From the NCBI GenBank assembly GCA_934274515.1, contig CAKQTC010000014.1, positions 1 to 36,150 of the forward strand: a stretch of 36,150 nt of DNA. Reading direction: 5' to 3'. Of the stretch, positions 18,476 through 28,200 are shown in pieces. The number at the start of each line of letters is the position of its first letter. Within the stretch, counting starts at the first letter, position 1. The notes beneath the pieces were generated by a model. That model had not been told where the DNA came from. It saw nothing but the letters and a program-made list of their open reading frames with translations, and searched no databases. Both the position numbers and the translations under genes were made by a program. Origin of the DNA: an uncultured Clostridia bacterium. Its GTDB lineage: Bacteria > Bacillota > Clostridia > Christensenellales > DTU072.

Positions 18476-20200
18476 ATGAGAACACACAACTGTAATCAAC
18501 TTAGAGAAGAAGACGTAGGAAAGAGCGTCGTTCTAGACGGTTGGCTGCATAGCGTAAGAGATTTAGGTTCGGTTATATTCTTCGTTATGCGTGATTTTTA
18601 CGGGTTTACGCAGGTTACCGTATCCGACGAAGATATGAAAGAACAGGTTAGGGCAATACCGAGAGAATCCACGATAGAAGTCAAGGGTAAGGTTATCCTT
18701 AGAAGCAGTCCGAACAAAACTTTGCCTACGGGTATGATAGAAATACTCCCCGATAGCGTAGAAATACTCGGGAAATGTACCGAAGCGTTACCGTTTGAAG
18801 TGGCGAATTCGCTCTCGTCAAGGGAAGACACAAGGCTTAAATATCGTTTTCTAGATTTGAGAAATCCGCTTGTCAAAGACAAAATCGTGCTTAGGAGCAA
18901 GATAATAAGTTATATACGTAAAGTTATGACCGAAAGAGGATTTCTCGAAATTGCCACCCCGATACTTACGAGTTCTTCGCCTGAGGGAGCGAGGGATTTT
19001 ATCGTGCCAAGCAGGTTGTATCCCGGTAAATTCTACGCGCTACCACAGGCGCCGCAACAGTACAAGCAACTGCTTATGACGTCGGGGTTTGACAGATATT
19101 TTCAAATTGCGCCTTGTTTTCGTGACGAAGACGCGCGTGCCGATAGAAGTCCGGGAGAGTTTTATCAACTGGACATCGAAATGTGTTTTGCTTCGCAAGA
19201 AGACGTTTTTGCCGAACTCGAATACATTCTTCCTACCGTTTTCAAACAGTTTACCGACTACAAAGTAGACGGCGCGCCGTTTAGAAGAATTGCGTACAGG
19301 GATGCGATAAGAGATTACGGTACGGACAAACCCGATTTACGCAATCCGCTTATTATCAAAGAAGTAAGCGAAGTCGTTAAAGGTACAAGTCCGCTTTTTG
19401 ACGGAAAAACCGTCAAAGCAATCAAAGTAGACGGGTTTGACAAAACGAGAAAACATCTAGACGGACTTAGCGAGTTTGTCAAAGAAAAAGAACTCGACTG
19501 TGCATTTTACTGGGCGAAATACGAAAACGGCGCGTTTACGGGCGGCGTAAGCAAGTTTCTCACCGAAAAGGCGGAAGAATTAAAAATCGCGCTCGAACTT
19601 GACAAAAATGCGCTTGTCGCATTCGTTGTAGGGGATAAAGGCGCGGCAAAATGCGCGGGACTTGTCAGAACGGAACTCGGACAGGCGATGAACCTAATCG
19701 AAAAAAATGTCTATAAATTCTGTTGGATTGTGGACTTCCCGATGTACGAAACGGACGAAGAAACGGGAGAACTTACGTTCTGTCATAACCCGTTTTCGAT
19801 GCCGCAAGGCGGACTTGACGCGCTTAACGATAAAAATCCGCTCGATATTCTTGCGTATCAATACGACATAGTGTGCAACGGATACGAACTAAGTTCGGGC
19901 GCGGTGCGCAACCATAGTCCCGAAATAATGATTAAAGCGTTTGAACTCGCCGGTTACGACGAAAAAGTCATAGAAAGCAAGTTTTCCGCATTGTACAACG
20001 CGTTCAAATTCGGTGCGCCGCCGCACGCCGGAATTGCCCCGGGAGTAGATAGAATGGTTATGCTTTTGACAAACGAACCGAACATTCGCGAAATCATCGC
20101 TTTCCCGATGAATAAGAACGCACAGGATTTACTTATGAACGCGCCCGGCGACGTTACCGAAAAGCAACTGCGAGAGGCGAATATTTGCATAAGGGAATAA
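18476..20200 (+). CDS. aspS: Aspartate--tRNA ligase
   Basis: Class II aminoacyl-tRNA synthetase charging tRNA-Asp (possibly also tRNA-Asn if the enzyme is non-discriminating). The 574-residue product has an N-terminal OB-fold anticodon-binding domain (~1-110). Catalytic segments include TPILTSSSPEGARDF (motif 1 region), motif 2 FRDEDARADRSPGEF and motif 3 GAPPHAGIAPGVDRM near 515-530. The inserted bacterial-type GAD domain lies around 290-410. Motif 2 and much of the rest (RTHNCN at the N-terminus, PQAPQQYKQLL, HNPFSMPQGGL, AYQYDIVCNGYELSSGA) follow the Rickettsia/alphaproteobacterial AspRS as I remember it, not the usual Firmicute form (RADRQPEFTQ). The AAAGGAGG site (18455-18462) is 13 bases before the ATG, which is long, but no nearer in-frame start exists. 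A strong terminator follows. Confidence 0.97.
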   Translation: MRTHNCNQLREEDVGKSVVLDGWLHSVRDLGSVIFFVMRDFYGFTQVTVSDEDMKEQVRAIPRESTIEVKGKVILRSSPNKTLPTGMIEILPDSVEILGKCTEALPFEVANSLSSREDTRLKYRFLDLRNPLVKDKIVLRSKIISYIRKVMTERGFLEIATPILTSSSPEGARDFIVPSRLYPGKFYALPQAPQQYKQLLMTSGFDRYFQIAPCFRDEDARADRSPGEFYQLDIEMCFASQEDVFAELEYILPTVFKQFTDYKVDGAPFRRIAYRDAIRDYGTDKPDLRNPLIIKEVSEVVKGTSPLFDGKTVKAIKVDGFDKTRKHLDGLSEFVKEKELDCAFYWAKYENGAFTGGVSKFLTEKAEELKIALELDKNALVAFVVGDKGAAKCAGLVRTELGQAMNLIEKNVYKFCWIVDFPMYETDEETGELTFCHNPFSMPQGGLDALNDKNPLDILAYQYDIVCNGYELSSGAVRNHSPEIMIKAFELAGYDEKVIESKFSALYNAFKFGAPPHAGIAPGVDRMVMLLTNEPNIREIIAFPMNKNAQDLLMNAPGDVTEKQLREANICIRE

Positions 20201-20231
20201 AACCGAACTTACGAATTGAGAATTGAGTTAA

Positions 20232-20270
20232 AAAACCCGTATTCCTACGCTCGGAATACGGGTTTTGTTT
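20232..20270 (+). terminator. Intrinsic terminator of aspS
   Basis: A perfect 14-bp stem (AAAACCCGTATTCC, 20232-20245, with GGAATACGGGTTTT, 20253-20266) closes a 7-base loop and ends in TTTTGTTT. The A-rich 5' flank could let it act on the other strand too. Confidence 0.93.
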
Positions 20271-20299
20271 AATAGAAAAGCCGTCGCGAAAGCGACGGC
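20271..20299 (-). terminator. Intrinsic terminator of the small tail-anchored protein gene
   Basis: On the minus strand, GCCGTCGC-TTTC-GCGACGGC (20280-20299) is a perfect 8-bp hairpin followed by TTTTCTATT. It lies 21 bases beyond the stop of the leftward gene, back to back with the aspS terminator. Confidence 0.88.
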
Positions 20300-20320
20300 G
20301 TCGTGTATTTAAATAAAAAA

Positions 20321-20662
20321 TTACTTCGTGAAGAACAAGAAAGCGAATACAGCCGCCGCTACGAGAGCGATGCCGAAGAACACGCCTAAAAAGGTAGCGC
20401 ATCTTTTTTTCTTTTTGTATTCTTGTACGGGAACGTAATTCGTAAGGTCGGGATCGCGATAAACGATTTTTTCTTGAACTACAGGATAAGTGTCTATTCT
20501 TCCGAACATAGAATTAAGTCTGTCGCGTTCGTTTATATAAGCGTCGTTATAATACGCTTGAAGTTTTTCGTCGGGCAAAAATCTGTCGTCCGTCCTTTTT
20601 TCCTGTACGGGTGCGGTTTCTTCAGCCGCGACGGGAATTTCTCTATCTCTTCTTCTTGCCAT
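20321..20662 (-). CDS. Small tail-anchored membrane protein, unknown function
   Basis: The 113-residue product starts with a very basic MARRRDR segment, continues with a charged, probably disordered stretch (~10-85) rich in E, D, R and Y, and ends in one hydrophobic helix (~91-111) after a KKKKR cluster. Only one residue (K) follows FLFFT, so the bulk should lie in the cytoplasm with the C-terminus in the membrane. I do not recognise a family. The gene is real on context: AAAGGAG seven bases before the ATG, a near-perfect promoter at 20706-20734 and its own terminator. It stands alone between aspS and the protease gene. Confidence 0.85.
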   Translation of the reverse strand: MARRRDREIPVAAEETAPVQEKRTDDRFLPDEKLQAYYNDAYINERDRLNSMFGRIDTYPVVQEKIVYRDPDLTNYVPVQEYKKKKRCATFLGVFFGIALVAAAVFAFLFFTK

Positions 20663-20705
20663 AATTCTGCTCCTTTTTTCCGCGTATGCAATAATTTATA
20701 CATTT

Positions 20706-20734
20706 ATTATACTTAAAAGATATTCTTATGTCAA
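20706..20734 (-). promoter_or_regulatory. Consensus promoter of the small tail-anchored protein gene
   Basis: On the minus strand TTGACA (20729-20734), a 17-bp spacer and TATAAT (20706-20711) form a perfect consensus. The leader would be about 37 bases and contains the AAAGGAG site, a normal leadered arrangement. Confidence 0.9.
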
Positions 20735-20831
20735 TATCTTTGACTTATTTTACTTTAATAATCCTTAATTTTTCGCATTTTTTTATTTTTAACGTAAACA
20801 GTCGAAAACAACGCTTTTTCATATGTTCATT

Positions 20832-21509
20832 CTAAATGGCAAAAGTCTGTTTTTTATATTCGTCGATAGCACGTAAAATATCGTCCGCAACAACGGCATA
20901 ACTAGTTCCGTTCGTTTTATCATAAGAACATATAATCCCGTTTACATATCCCGAAAAGTCATAAACGGGATACCCGCTAAGCCCTTTCTCGGCAGAAAAA
21001 TTTAGTTTAAGTTTTTTAACTTTTCCGACGGAAACCAAGCCTAAATTTTTTGTTTTTGCGTAGGAACGGTTAATTTTCGTCGGCGCGTAGACGTCGGTTT
21101 TTTTTGTGACGGGCGCGATTTTGGCTTTTGGGAAAGACGTGTCGAGACCGATGACCGCCACGTCCGAAGAAAAGTCTGCGTATATACGAGTGGCGATAAG
21201 TTCATGCTTTCCGTATCGGACGTATAGATTTTTCGGGATATGTACAAAACAACCTTTGTTCATATGTAAGTTTTCGCTTATGAAAATTCGTTCATTTGAG
21301 AATATGTGCGCGCAAGTAATTACGAAGTTTTCCGAAACGAATCCGCCGCAAAACATAGTTTTATCGCTTTTTTTAAGTTTTATCGATACGGGCGCGTTTT
21401 TCGGCTCCCACCCGCCCGCCCCGCCTGCAAACGCGCAAAACAAAGCGAAAAACGAGATAAAAACAAGCGTGCCGAATATATAAAAAAAGCGCGAAAAATT
21501 ATTCTTCAC
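20832..21509 (-). CDS. Secreted trypsin-like serine protease
   Basis: The 225-residue product starts with a signal peptide or anchor helix (~8-32). The chymotrypsin-fold triad is visible: H68 in VITCAHIF, D116 in SSDVAVIGLD and S178 in KGLSGYPVYD. The block around Ser is GLSGYPV where the family usually has G-D/N-SGGP, so the third residue of the motif is Tyr, not Gly; the Ser itself is kept. There is no long propeptide or PDZ domain, so this is a minimal protease domain, not a full HtrA. The GTG start follows the signal-peptide context; no clear ribosome binding site is seen. It begins 41 bases after recX on the same strand, so it may be co-transcribed. Substrate unknown; neighbouring surface proteins are a guess. 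Confidence 0.82.
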   Translation of the reverse strand: MKNNFSRFFYIFGTLVFISFFALFCAFAGGAGGWEPKNAPVSIKLKKSDKTMFCGGFVSENFVITCAHIFSNERIFISENLHMNKGCFVHIPKNLYVRYGKHELIATRIYADFSSDVAVIGLDTSFPKAKIAPVTKKTDVYAPTKINRSYAKTKNLGLVSVGKVKKLKLNFSAEKGLSGYPVYDFSGYVNGIICSYDKTNGTSYAVVADDILRAIDEYKKQTFAI

Positions 21510-21550
21510 GCTAAAAAATATGTCGAAAAAAGACGAAATATAAGTATTAA

Positions 21551-22147
21551 TTAATCGAGTGAGCGAAAAATCTCGTCCGCGGCGCGTTTTGACACGTCGA
21601 AAGAAAAACCTTTTGCGGACAGGTGACGAAGCAATTTAACTTTTTCATCAGGGGTTTTTTCCCGTCTTTTCATAAACTTTTCCGCTAATTTAAGCACTTC
21701 TTCGACGTTTTCGGTTTCTTCGTCGAGAAACGACAAAACAGTCTTGTCTATTCCTTTTGCGCTTAGTTCGTTTTTTATGCGAGTTATGCCTTTTTTTCCG
21801 CGATATTTTTCGTAAAATCTTTCGGCGAATCGATTGTCGTCGATATAGCCGCGTTCGGCGGCGTGTTTTATGGCGAGTTCTGCCGAATTTTTGGAAAAAC
21901 CCTTACTTCTAAGTTTGTCGTAATACCCTTTTTTCGTTTTTGAATAGCGGTCTATTTGCTCGTAAAGGTATTTTTTGCACGATACGTTTTCGCTTTCAAT
22001 GAGAATTTCCGCTAAAAAAGAGTCATCGATTTCGTCGCCTTTTTTTATTCGAGATAAAACGAACACGTCCGAATCGAGCGGATATGAACCGAGTTCCGTG
22101 ACGATCGTCACGTCTTTTTTGCCGTAAATAATATTTTCTATCGTCAT
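21551..22147 (-). CDS. recX: Regulatory protein RecX
   Basis: The 198-residue product has the RecX arrangement of helical repeats: LYEQIDRYSKTKKGYYDKLRSKGFS, AAERGYIDDNRFAERFYEKYRGKKGITRIKNELSAKGI, and a third repeat near the C-terminus (KLLRHLSAKGFSFDV). RecX binds RecA filaments and limits recombinase activity in the cytoplasm. I chose the ATG at 22147 (MTIENIIYG): a start six codons earlier (22165) would overlap the -10 box of the promoter at 22156-22184. No ribosome binding site precedes either start. It is divergent from the second giant gene, sharing a ~144-base intergenic region. Confidence 0.93.
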   Translation of the reverse strand: MTIENIIYGKKDVTIVTELGSYPLDSDVFVLSRIKKGDEIDDSFLAEILIESENVSCKKYLYEQIDRYSKTKKGYYDKLRSKGFSKNSAELAIKHAAERGYIDDNRFAERFYEKYRGKKGITRIKNELSAKGIDKTVLSFLDEETENVEEVLKLAEKFMKRREKTPDEKVKLLRHLSAKGFSFDVSKRAADEIFRSLD

Positions 22148-22155
22148 ACAAACGC

Positions 22156-22184
22156 ATTGTAACATTTTTTTATCGGTTTGTGAA
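22156..22184 (-). promoter_or_regulatory. recX promoter, almost leaderless
   Basis: On the minus strand the -35 is TTCACA (22179-22184), the spacer 17 bp and the -10 TACAAT (22156-22161). The recX ATG at 22147 lies eight bases after the -10 box, so the expected leader is about two bases. Confidence 0.7.
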
Positions 22185-22242
22185 AGGGAATTTTATTTTA
22201 ATAAAATTACCGCTTGAAAAAAGCGATTAATTATGTTAAACT

Positions 22243-22276
22243 TGTTATAAGTATTATTATGTGCGCTTATGCGCAC
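22243..22276 (+). promoter_or_regulatory. Extended -10 promoter and leader hairpin of the second giant gene
   Basis: TGTTATAAG (22243-22251) is an extended -10 with five of six consensus bases; I see no good -35. The leader then holds a 6-bp hairpin GTGCGC-TTAT-GCGCAC (22261-22276) that ends only six bases before the GAGG ribosome binding site (22283-22286). It could modulate translation. Confidence 0.5.
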
Positions 22277-22291
22277 GCGTGTGAGGAAATA

Positions 22292-25200
22292 ATGACAATC
22301 GGTAAACGGCGTGGTTTGATATTTGCGATTACTTTTGTACTGCTTGCTTTTTTTGCGAGCGCGGCGGGATTAACCGCACAAAAAGCGTCTTATGCTAACG
22401 GAGAAACCGTTATCTACGTCAATACCGAAAACGATTTAGTAGACCTTTCCGATTCTGTCAACGCCGGCAACAGTCGTTTAGGTGAAAAATTTGTTTTTAC
22501 CAAAGACTTAGACCTTAGCACGGAAAAATATGCGAAAATGTTTAACCCGATCGGCAAGTCGGTTTCTTTTCACGGAATAATCGACGGAAACGGTCATTCC
22601 GTCAAACTCGCTCTTACGGCGGAAGGGAACTCCCCGTCCGCATTTATCGGTAAACTCGGGACGAGCGGTGTCGTGACAGGACTTACCGTTACCGGCTCGA
22701 TAAAAGGCAGCGCTCGCGTCGCCGGAATAGCGGCGGAAAACGAAGGGAATATATCCGAATGTGTCGTCGTGAGCGCAACGATAACGAACGACGGAACGAA
22801 CAACGCTTCGAGCGCGACGGGCGGAATAGCGGCGTATTCCGACGGCGTGATTTCTTCCTGCGTGTCGATAAGCGATATCACCGCGCCTGCAAACGCAGGC
22901 GGTATCGCAGGCACTTGCGGCGGTTCGATAAATGACAGCGTATTTTTAGGCAAACTATACGCGAACGGAACGGCTGCGATGAAAATAGGCGGACTCGCGG
23001 GCGCGCTTTCGGGTTCGATGACGAGTTGCTATACCCGTTCTTCGGTGAGCGTCGCGATTCCCGACAATGCGGATAAATCGAGTATAGGCTCGGTAGTCGG
23101 CGCGATGGGCGGCTCTAAAACAGAGCGCAACTACGCCGTTGCGGACGAATTTTCTTTCCCTGCCGGCGGAGGGAAAGACGAAATCGGCAAATACGAAAGA
23201 AAAAGCCTGTACGAGTTTCTTTCGGAAGACCGAGTAGGACTGTCGGACGCTTACGTAAGAGCGGACTACGAGGTCGGCACGGGATTTTTATACGCGCCGT
23301 CGTTCTTAATCGACGTTTCCGACGGGAAAGCAAAATTTATATCAGAAAACGTTAAAAAAGCCTTCGGCGCGTCGTTGTTTACTTCGGGCGACGGAACGAA
23401 AGAAAATCCGTGGGTCATAGGGGAGGAAAAACAATGGGCGGTAAGCGGCGACGATTGTTGGAAACTGTTTAAGACAAACGCGTCGATGTTCGACTACGAC
23501 GGGAAATACGTCGTGTGTACCGGCGACGTGAACGTGGGCGAAAGCCATTCGATAAGCACGTCGGACGCGCCGTTTTCGGGTTACTTCGACGGTGGGAACA
23601 AAACGTTTACCCTAAACGGAAACGGCAACGCGGACAACGTCGCGCTATTCTCGTTTGTCGGGGGGAACGCCGTAATAAAAGATTTTACATTAAAGGGCAA
23701 AAGCATATCGGGGAGAGCCTCGGTAGCGGCGGCGATAGCGAACGCGAGCGGAAACGCGAGCATAAGCGGCATAACAAACTATTGTCCCGCGGTAGGGGAA
23801 ACTTTCGTCGGCGGTATAGTAGGACAAGTCGCGTCGGGCGCGGTTAAAATATCCGACTGCAAAAATTACGCAATGATAAGCGGCACGGGCGGCAACGGCA
23901 CGGGCAAAATCGGCGGAGTCATCGGATATGTAAAACAAGGCGCGGAGATGAAAGGTCTTGTAAATTACGGGGAAATAACCGTTTCTAACGGCGGCACGAG
24001 CGACGTAGGCGGAGTAATAGGCGGAATAGACGAAGTCGATAAAGAAGTATCGGCGTTGCATAACGAAGGCAAAATAACCGCTGCAAAATCGTACAACGTC
24101 GGCGGAGTCATCGGTTCGATAATCGCCGTGCGCGACAAGGAAATAACAAACCTTAGCGCGGTTTGCTCGATAACAGGCAAACAATACGTCGGCGGAATTG
24201 TAGGAAAGGCGAGCGGCGAAAAAAAGACCACGATGCGATATTTGGCTTCTCTTTCCGAAGTTAAAGGCGAAAATTACGTTTCGGGCATAGCAAACGCAAA
24301 CGGCGCAGTCGCTATGAAGATAGGATATTTTACGGGAACGATAACGGAAATCAAAGGGGGCGGCACGGCGACGTTCGTGTGCGACCCGATAGCGGTATTT
24401 AGCGACGGTTCGTTCGTCGCCACCGAAAAAATTTATTACAACGGCGACGACGGAAACGGATATACAAAAACAACCGCAACGGTAAAAAATACGATACAAC
24501 TGACCGACGGAAAGACGTTTGAAGAAACAGGAATGGAAGAGCGGCAACCTACGATTACGTACGGAACGTTCCCGTTCCCGAAGAGCAACCGCGCGTACTT
24601 GACGCGTGAAGAAAGGCTAAACGCAGTGTATTTTGACGGGACGGAAAACGACGGAAACGTGACGGTTTATTTGATAGCATCGGAAAAAACGATGCGTAAT
24701 CTGTCGTTCTTTACGAGAACGGGGACGGGCGAGTACGCGACGCAACGGTATAAACTCGCATCCGATATAACGATGACGAGAGAGTTCGCCCCGATAAAAG
24801 ACTTCGGCGGCATCTTTGACGGCAACGGAAAAACGATAACCGCACTTACGATAACCGATGACGGCGAGTTTGTCGGACTGTTCGACGTACTTAAACAAAA
24901 CGCAACCGTAAAAACGCTTATGCTTACGAGCGGAACGATAACGGCAACCAACGTCGGAGCAACCGTCGGAGCGGTATGCGGCAAAGCGGAAAACGGCGCA
25001 ACCGTACTAAGCGTCGCCGCGGATATAACCGTGCAGGGGAAAGCGAAAACGATAGGCGGTTTGGTAGGTTCGGGCGTTGAAAACAACGTTAGAAACTCGT
25101 TTTTCGCAGGTAAAATCGTATCCGAAGGAAACGCAACGGCAGGCGGCGTCACGGGAGAAAGCGTAAAAACGAACGTTACCGATTGTTTCTTCTTAGGTAA

Positions 25201-28200
25201 GATAGCAAACTGCTCGCTTTCGGGCGGTATTGTCGGCAACGCGACGGATACGATTATCGACGCTTGCTACGCGTCCGGAAGAATAGAAGGAGAAAAAACG
25301 GGCGGAATAGCGGGCAAGATAAACGGCGGTTCGATACAAAGAGCGCTTGTCATCGCGGACATCGTGTATGACGATATCAAGGATAAAGGCGCGATTTACG
25401 GCGTTTCCGAAACAAAACCGGGAATTACGGACTGTTTTTATAACAAAGATTACATCAAACTCGGCGCGTATAACAACGTTGACGAAGAAAGCAACAAAAA
25501 ATACGCGAAAACGACGGACTTCTTTACGATAAACGGACCGGGGAACTTGAACGTAGACGGGTATACCGCAATGAACGTCGATCTTAACGCCGATTGCGAC
25601 GCGTATTTTACGCAGTATTTGAACGTTTACGAAGATTTCGTGACGGGCAGTGCCGGCGAAACGGTTTACGCGAAAAAAATCGGTTATTACGTTAGAAAAA
25701 GCGTGGAAATAGCAATTTTCGGACGGGATACATCTTCGGACGAACCTGCCGGAACGGAAGGCAACCCGTATATAGTGGATACGGCTCAAAGATTCGCGAA
25801 AATATCCGAACTTGCGATAAGGACGGATTTTGCCGATAAATATTTTGTCGTGCCTTGCGATATCGATATGAGCCAAGCGACTTCCATGCGCGCAATAGGA
25901 TACTATTCGTTGTTAAAGGAAAACCCGTTCGGCGGAACGATTTACGGCAAAAAAGCGGACGGAACGAGACCCGTGATAAAAAACGTTAAAATAACGCAGG
26001 CGACGGACGGAACGGCGAGTACGACGGAGTATCTCGGCGTGTTTGCGTGTACGAGCGAAAGTTTCGTAATCAAAGACTTGATTTTAGACGGCAGCGTGAG
26101 CGGCAGTACGGAAGTCGCAGGGGTCGTCGGATATATGCATAAGGGTAGGATAGAAAACGTTTGGTCGAAGATAAACGTCACCGCGTCGGGCGAAAAAGCA
26201 AGCGGAATGGTGAGCGCTGTTTCCGCGTCCGCTACGATAAAGGGCAGCGTATGTTCGGGTACGGTTACCGCGTCCGAAAACGAGTACGGCATCGTCGGCG
26301 TAGCCAAGACGGGTGCCGGAGTAGCGGTAGACGCAACGGCGAGTTGGTTCGTAATAAAAGGGGAAAAACAAGGCGAGTATACGCATAACAATATAGGCAG
26401 CGTGCTGTTTGATTACAGCGACGAAACGAAAATGGAAAAACTCGAAATAACGGACGGGAAAGAAGACGGATTCGGGTTCAAGCCGACGTATAACGCAAGC
26501 GGAAGATATAAAGGAAAAATACTGAACGCGACCGACGCGGTAATCTATTCGTCGGACAACGTAAACGCATATTACGATAATATAAACGAGGACATAACGA
26601 GAACGTTCTCGGTAAGATACTGCTCGAATATCGAGGTATTCGTTGAATGCGACGACGGCGTAGCAGGAAACAATTACGCGACGGCAAAAGCCAACGACGA
26701 GTATTATATAGGGCAAACCGTTACTATTTCGATAGAGTTTACGGACGAAGGGCGAGCAATAGGTACGAAATTCGTCGGACTAAACGATAAAAACAAAGTA
26801 GGGTACGAATACGAACTCGTACCGTCCGCAGGCGAAGTACGCGTTGCTTTCGTTATGAGCGAAAATACCGAAAAAATAACGCTAAAAATCGATAAAATAT
26901 CCTCAGGCGAGGGAAAAATATTGACGTTCGGAAGAAGCGACGGAACGACGTTTGACGACGGAAAATGCGTTTACGACGGAAAAACCATTGACGTAAGTTA
27001 CGCAAACGGGTTGAACGGCAGTATAGAATTGTACGTTTCGGGAGAACTTAAAGAAACAATTTTCGGGGCAGGGGAGTATCTCGTAATTGCGAGAATTACC
27101 GACGATAACAACTCGTTTATCGGACTGTACGAAACGATATTTACCATGGAGAAACGGGCGCTTGAATTGTCGAGCGACGAGAGTAAATTCGCTATTTACC
27201 TGACGACGGTTTACGAACGCGGAAAAGACGAACGAACGGTTACGTTCGTCGTCGGCGACGATTGCGCGGTAAGCGGCGCGGCTGAAAAGGAAAACGGCGA
27301 CAAAGAAACCCCCTCCGTCACGCTGACGTTCAAGTTCGGACAGGAAAACGCAGGAGAAAACGTCAACGTAAGAATAATCGACGCGACGACCGACGACAAT
27401 AATTACGAGTTTAAGGTAAAAGAAAAAGAATTCGGAAACGTCGGTACTATACAGAAGAAAACGATAAAAGTCGTCGCGACCGACGCGGACGAAAACGGCG
27501 TTATCGAAACGCGTTACTGCGCGAGTAAGCCCGAAATCAACGCAGGAACGTACGAAATCGGAATAGAGTGGACGCTTACAAAAGACGGAACGACGGCGAC
27601 TGCGTTTAACGTCGGCACGTACACGGCGAGCGTTTATCCGAAAAACGACGAAGACGGGCATAATTATTCGGTAGTTACGGACAAGACGTATACCGTTGAA
27701 ATAAAACCTTACGTTATATCCAAGGACGCGCTTCGATACGGCAAAACCGAAATCGAGTACAACGGAAAAGACGTTGCGAAAACAATAGAAAACGACGCGT
27801 TTTTCATCGTTCCGTTTGACAGCCTTAATCACTCGATGACGCTCGTTTTTTATACCGACAAAGACGGAACGACGCAAGCGGAAACCGTGATTAACGCAGG
27901 CAGTTATTACGTTAAAGGCAATTCCGACGATAAAAACTACGAGATTGACGAAAAAGGAGAACTTAGAGTAATAACGGTAAACAAGAAAAACGCGGGAGCG
28001 TTGAACGTTTCTTTCAAACGAGAAAACGGAAATAAAATAAAGCAGAACGATACCGTTATCGTAGAAGATCTTATTTATATAGACGTAAGTTCGGATCAAT
28101 ACGTAAACGACGGTTTCGACGGCAGGTTCGTAGTGGAAGAAAGCGGATTTAAGACCGTGAATATAGACGGGAAATGGTACGTCGTTCCCGTAAACGGAGG

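Noticed and set aside
22214..22291. Upstream in-frame TTG start for the second giant protein
   Set aside because: It would place coding sequence over the extended -10 box and leader hairpin and bury the signal peptide; the ATG at 22292 has a ribosome binding site and a proper signal sequence.
26903..28099. 398-codon minus-strand frame inside the second giant gene
   Set aside because: Same Arg/Phe/Val-rich shadow pattern, no family match and no start signals.
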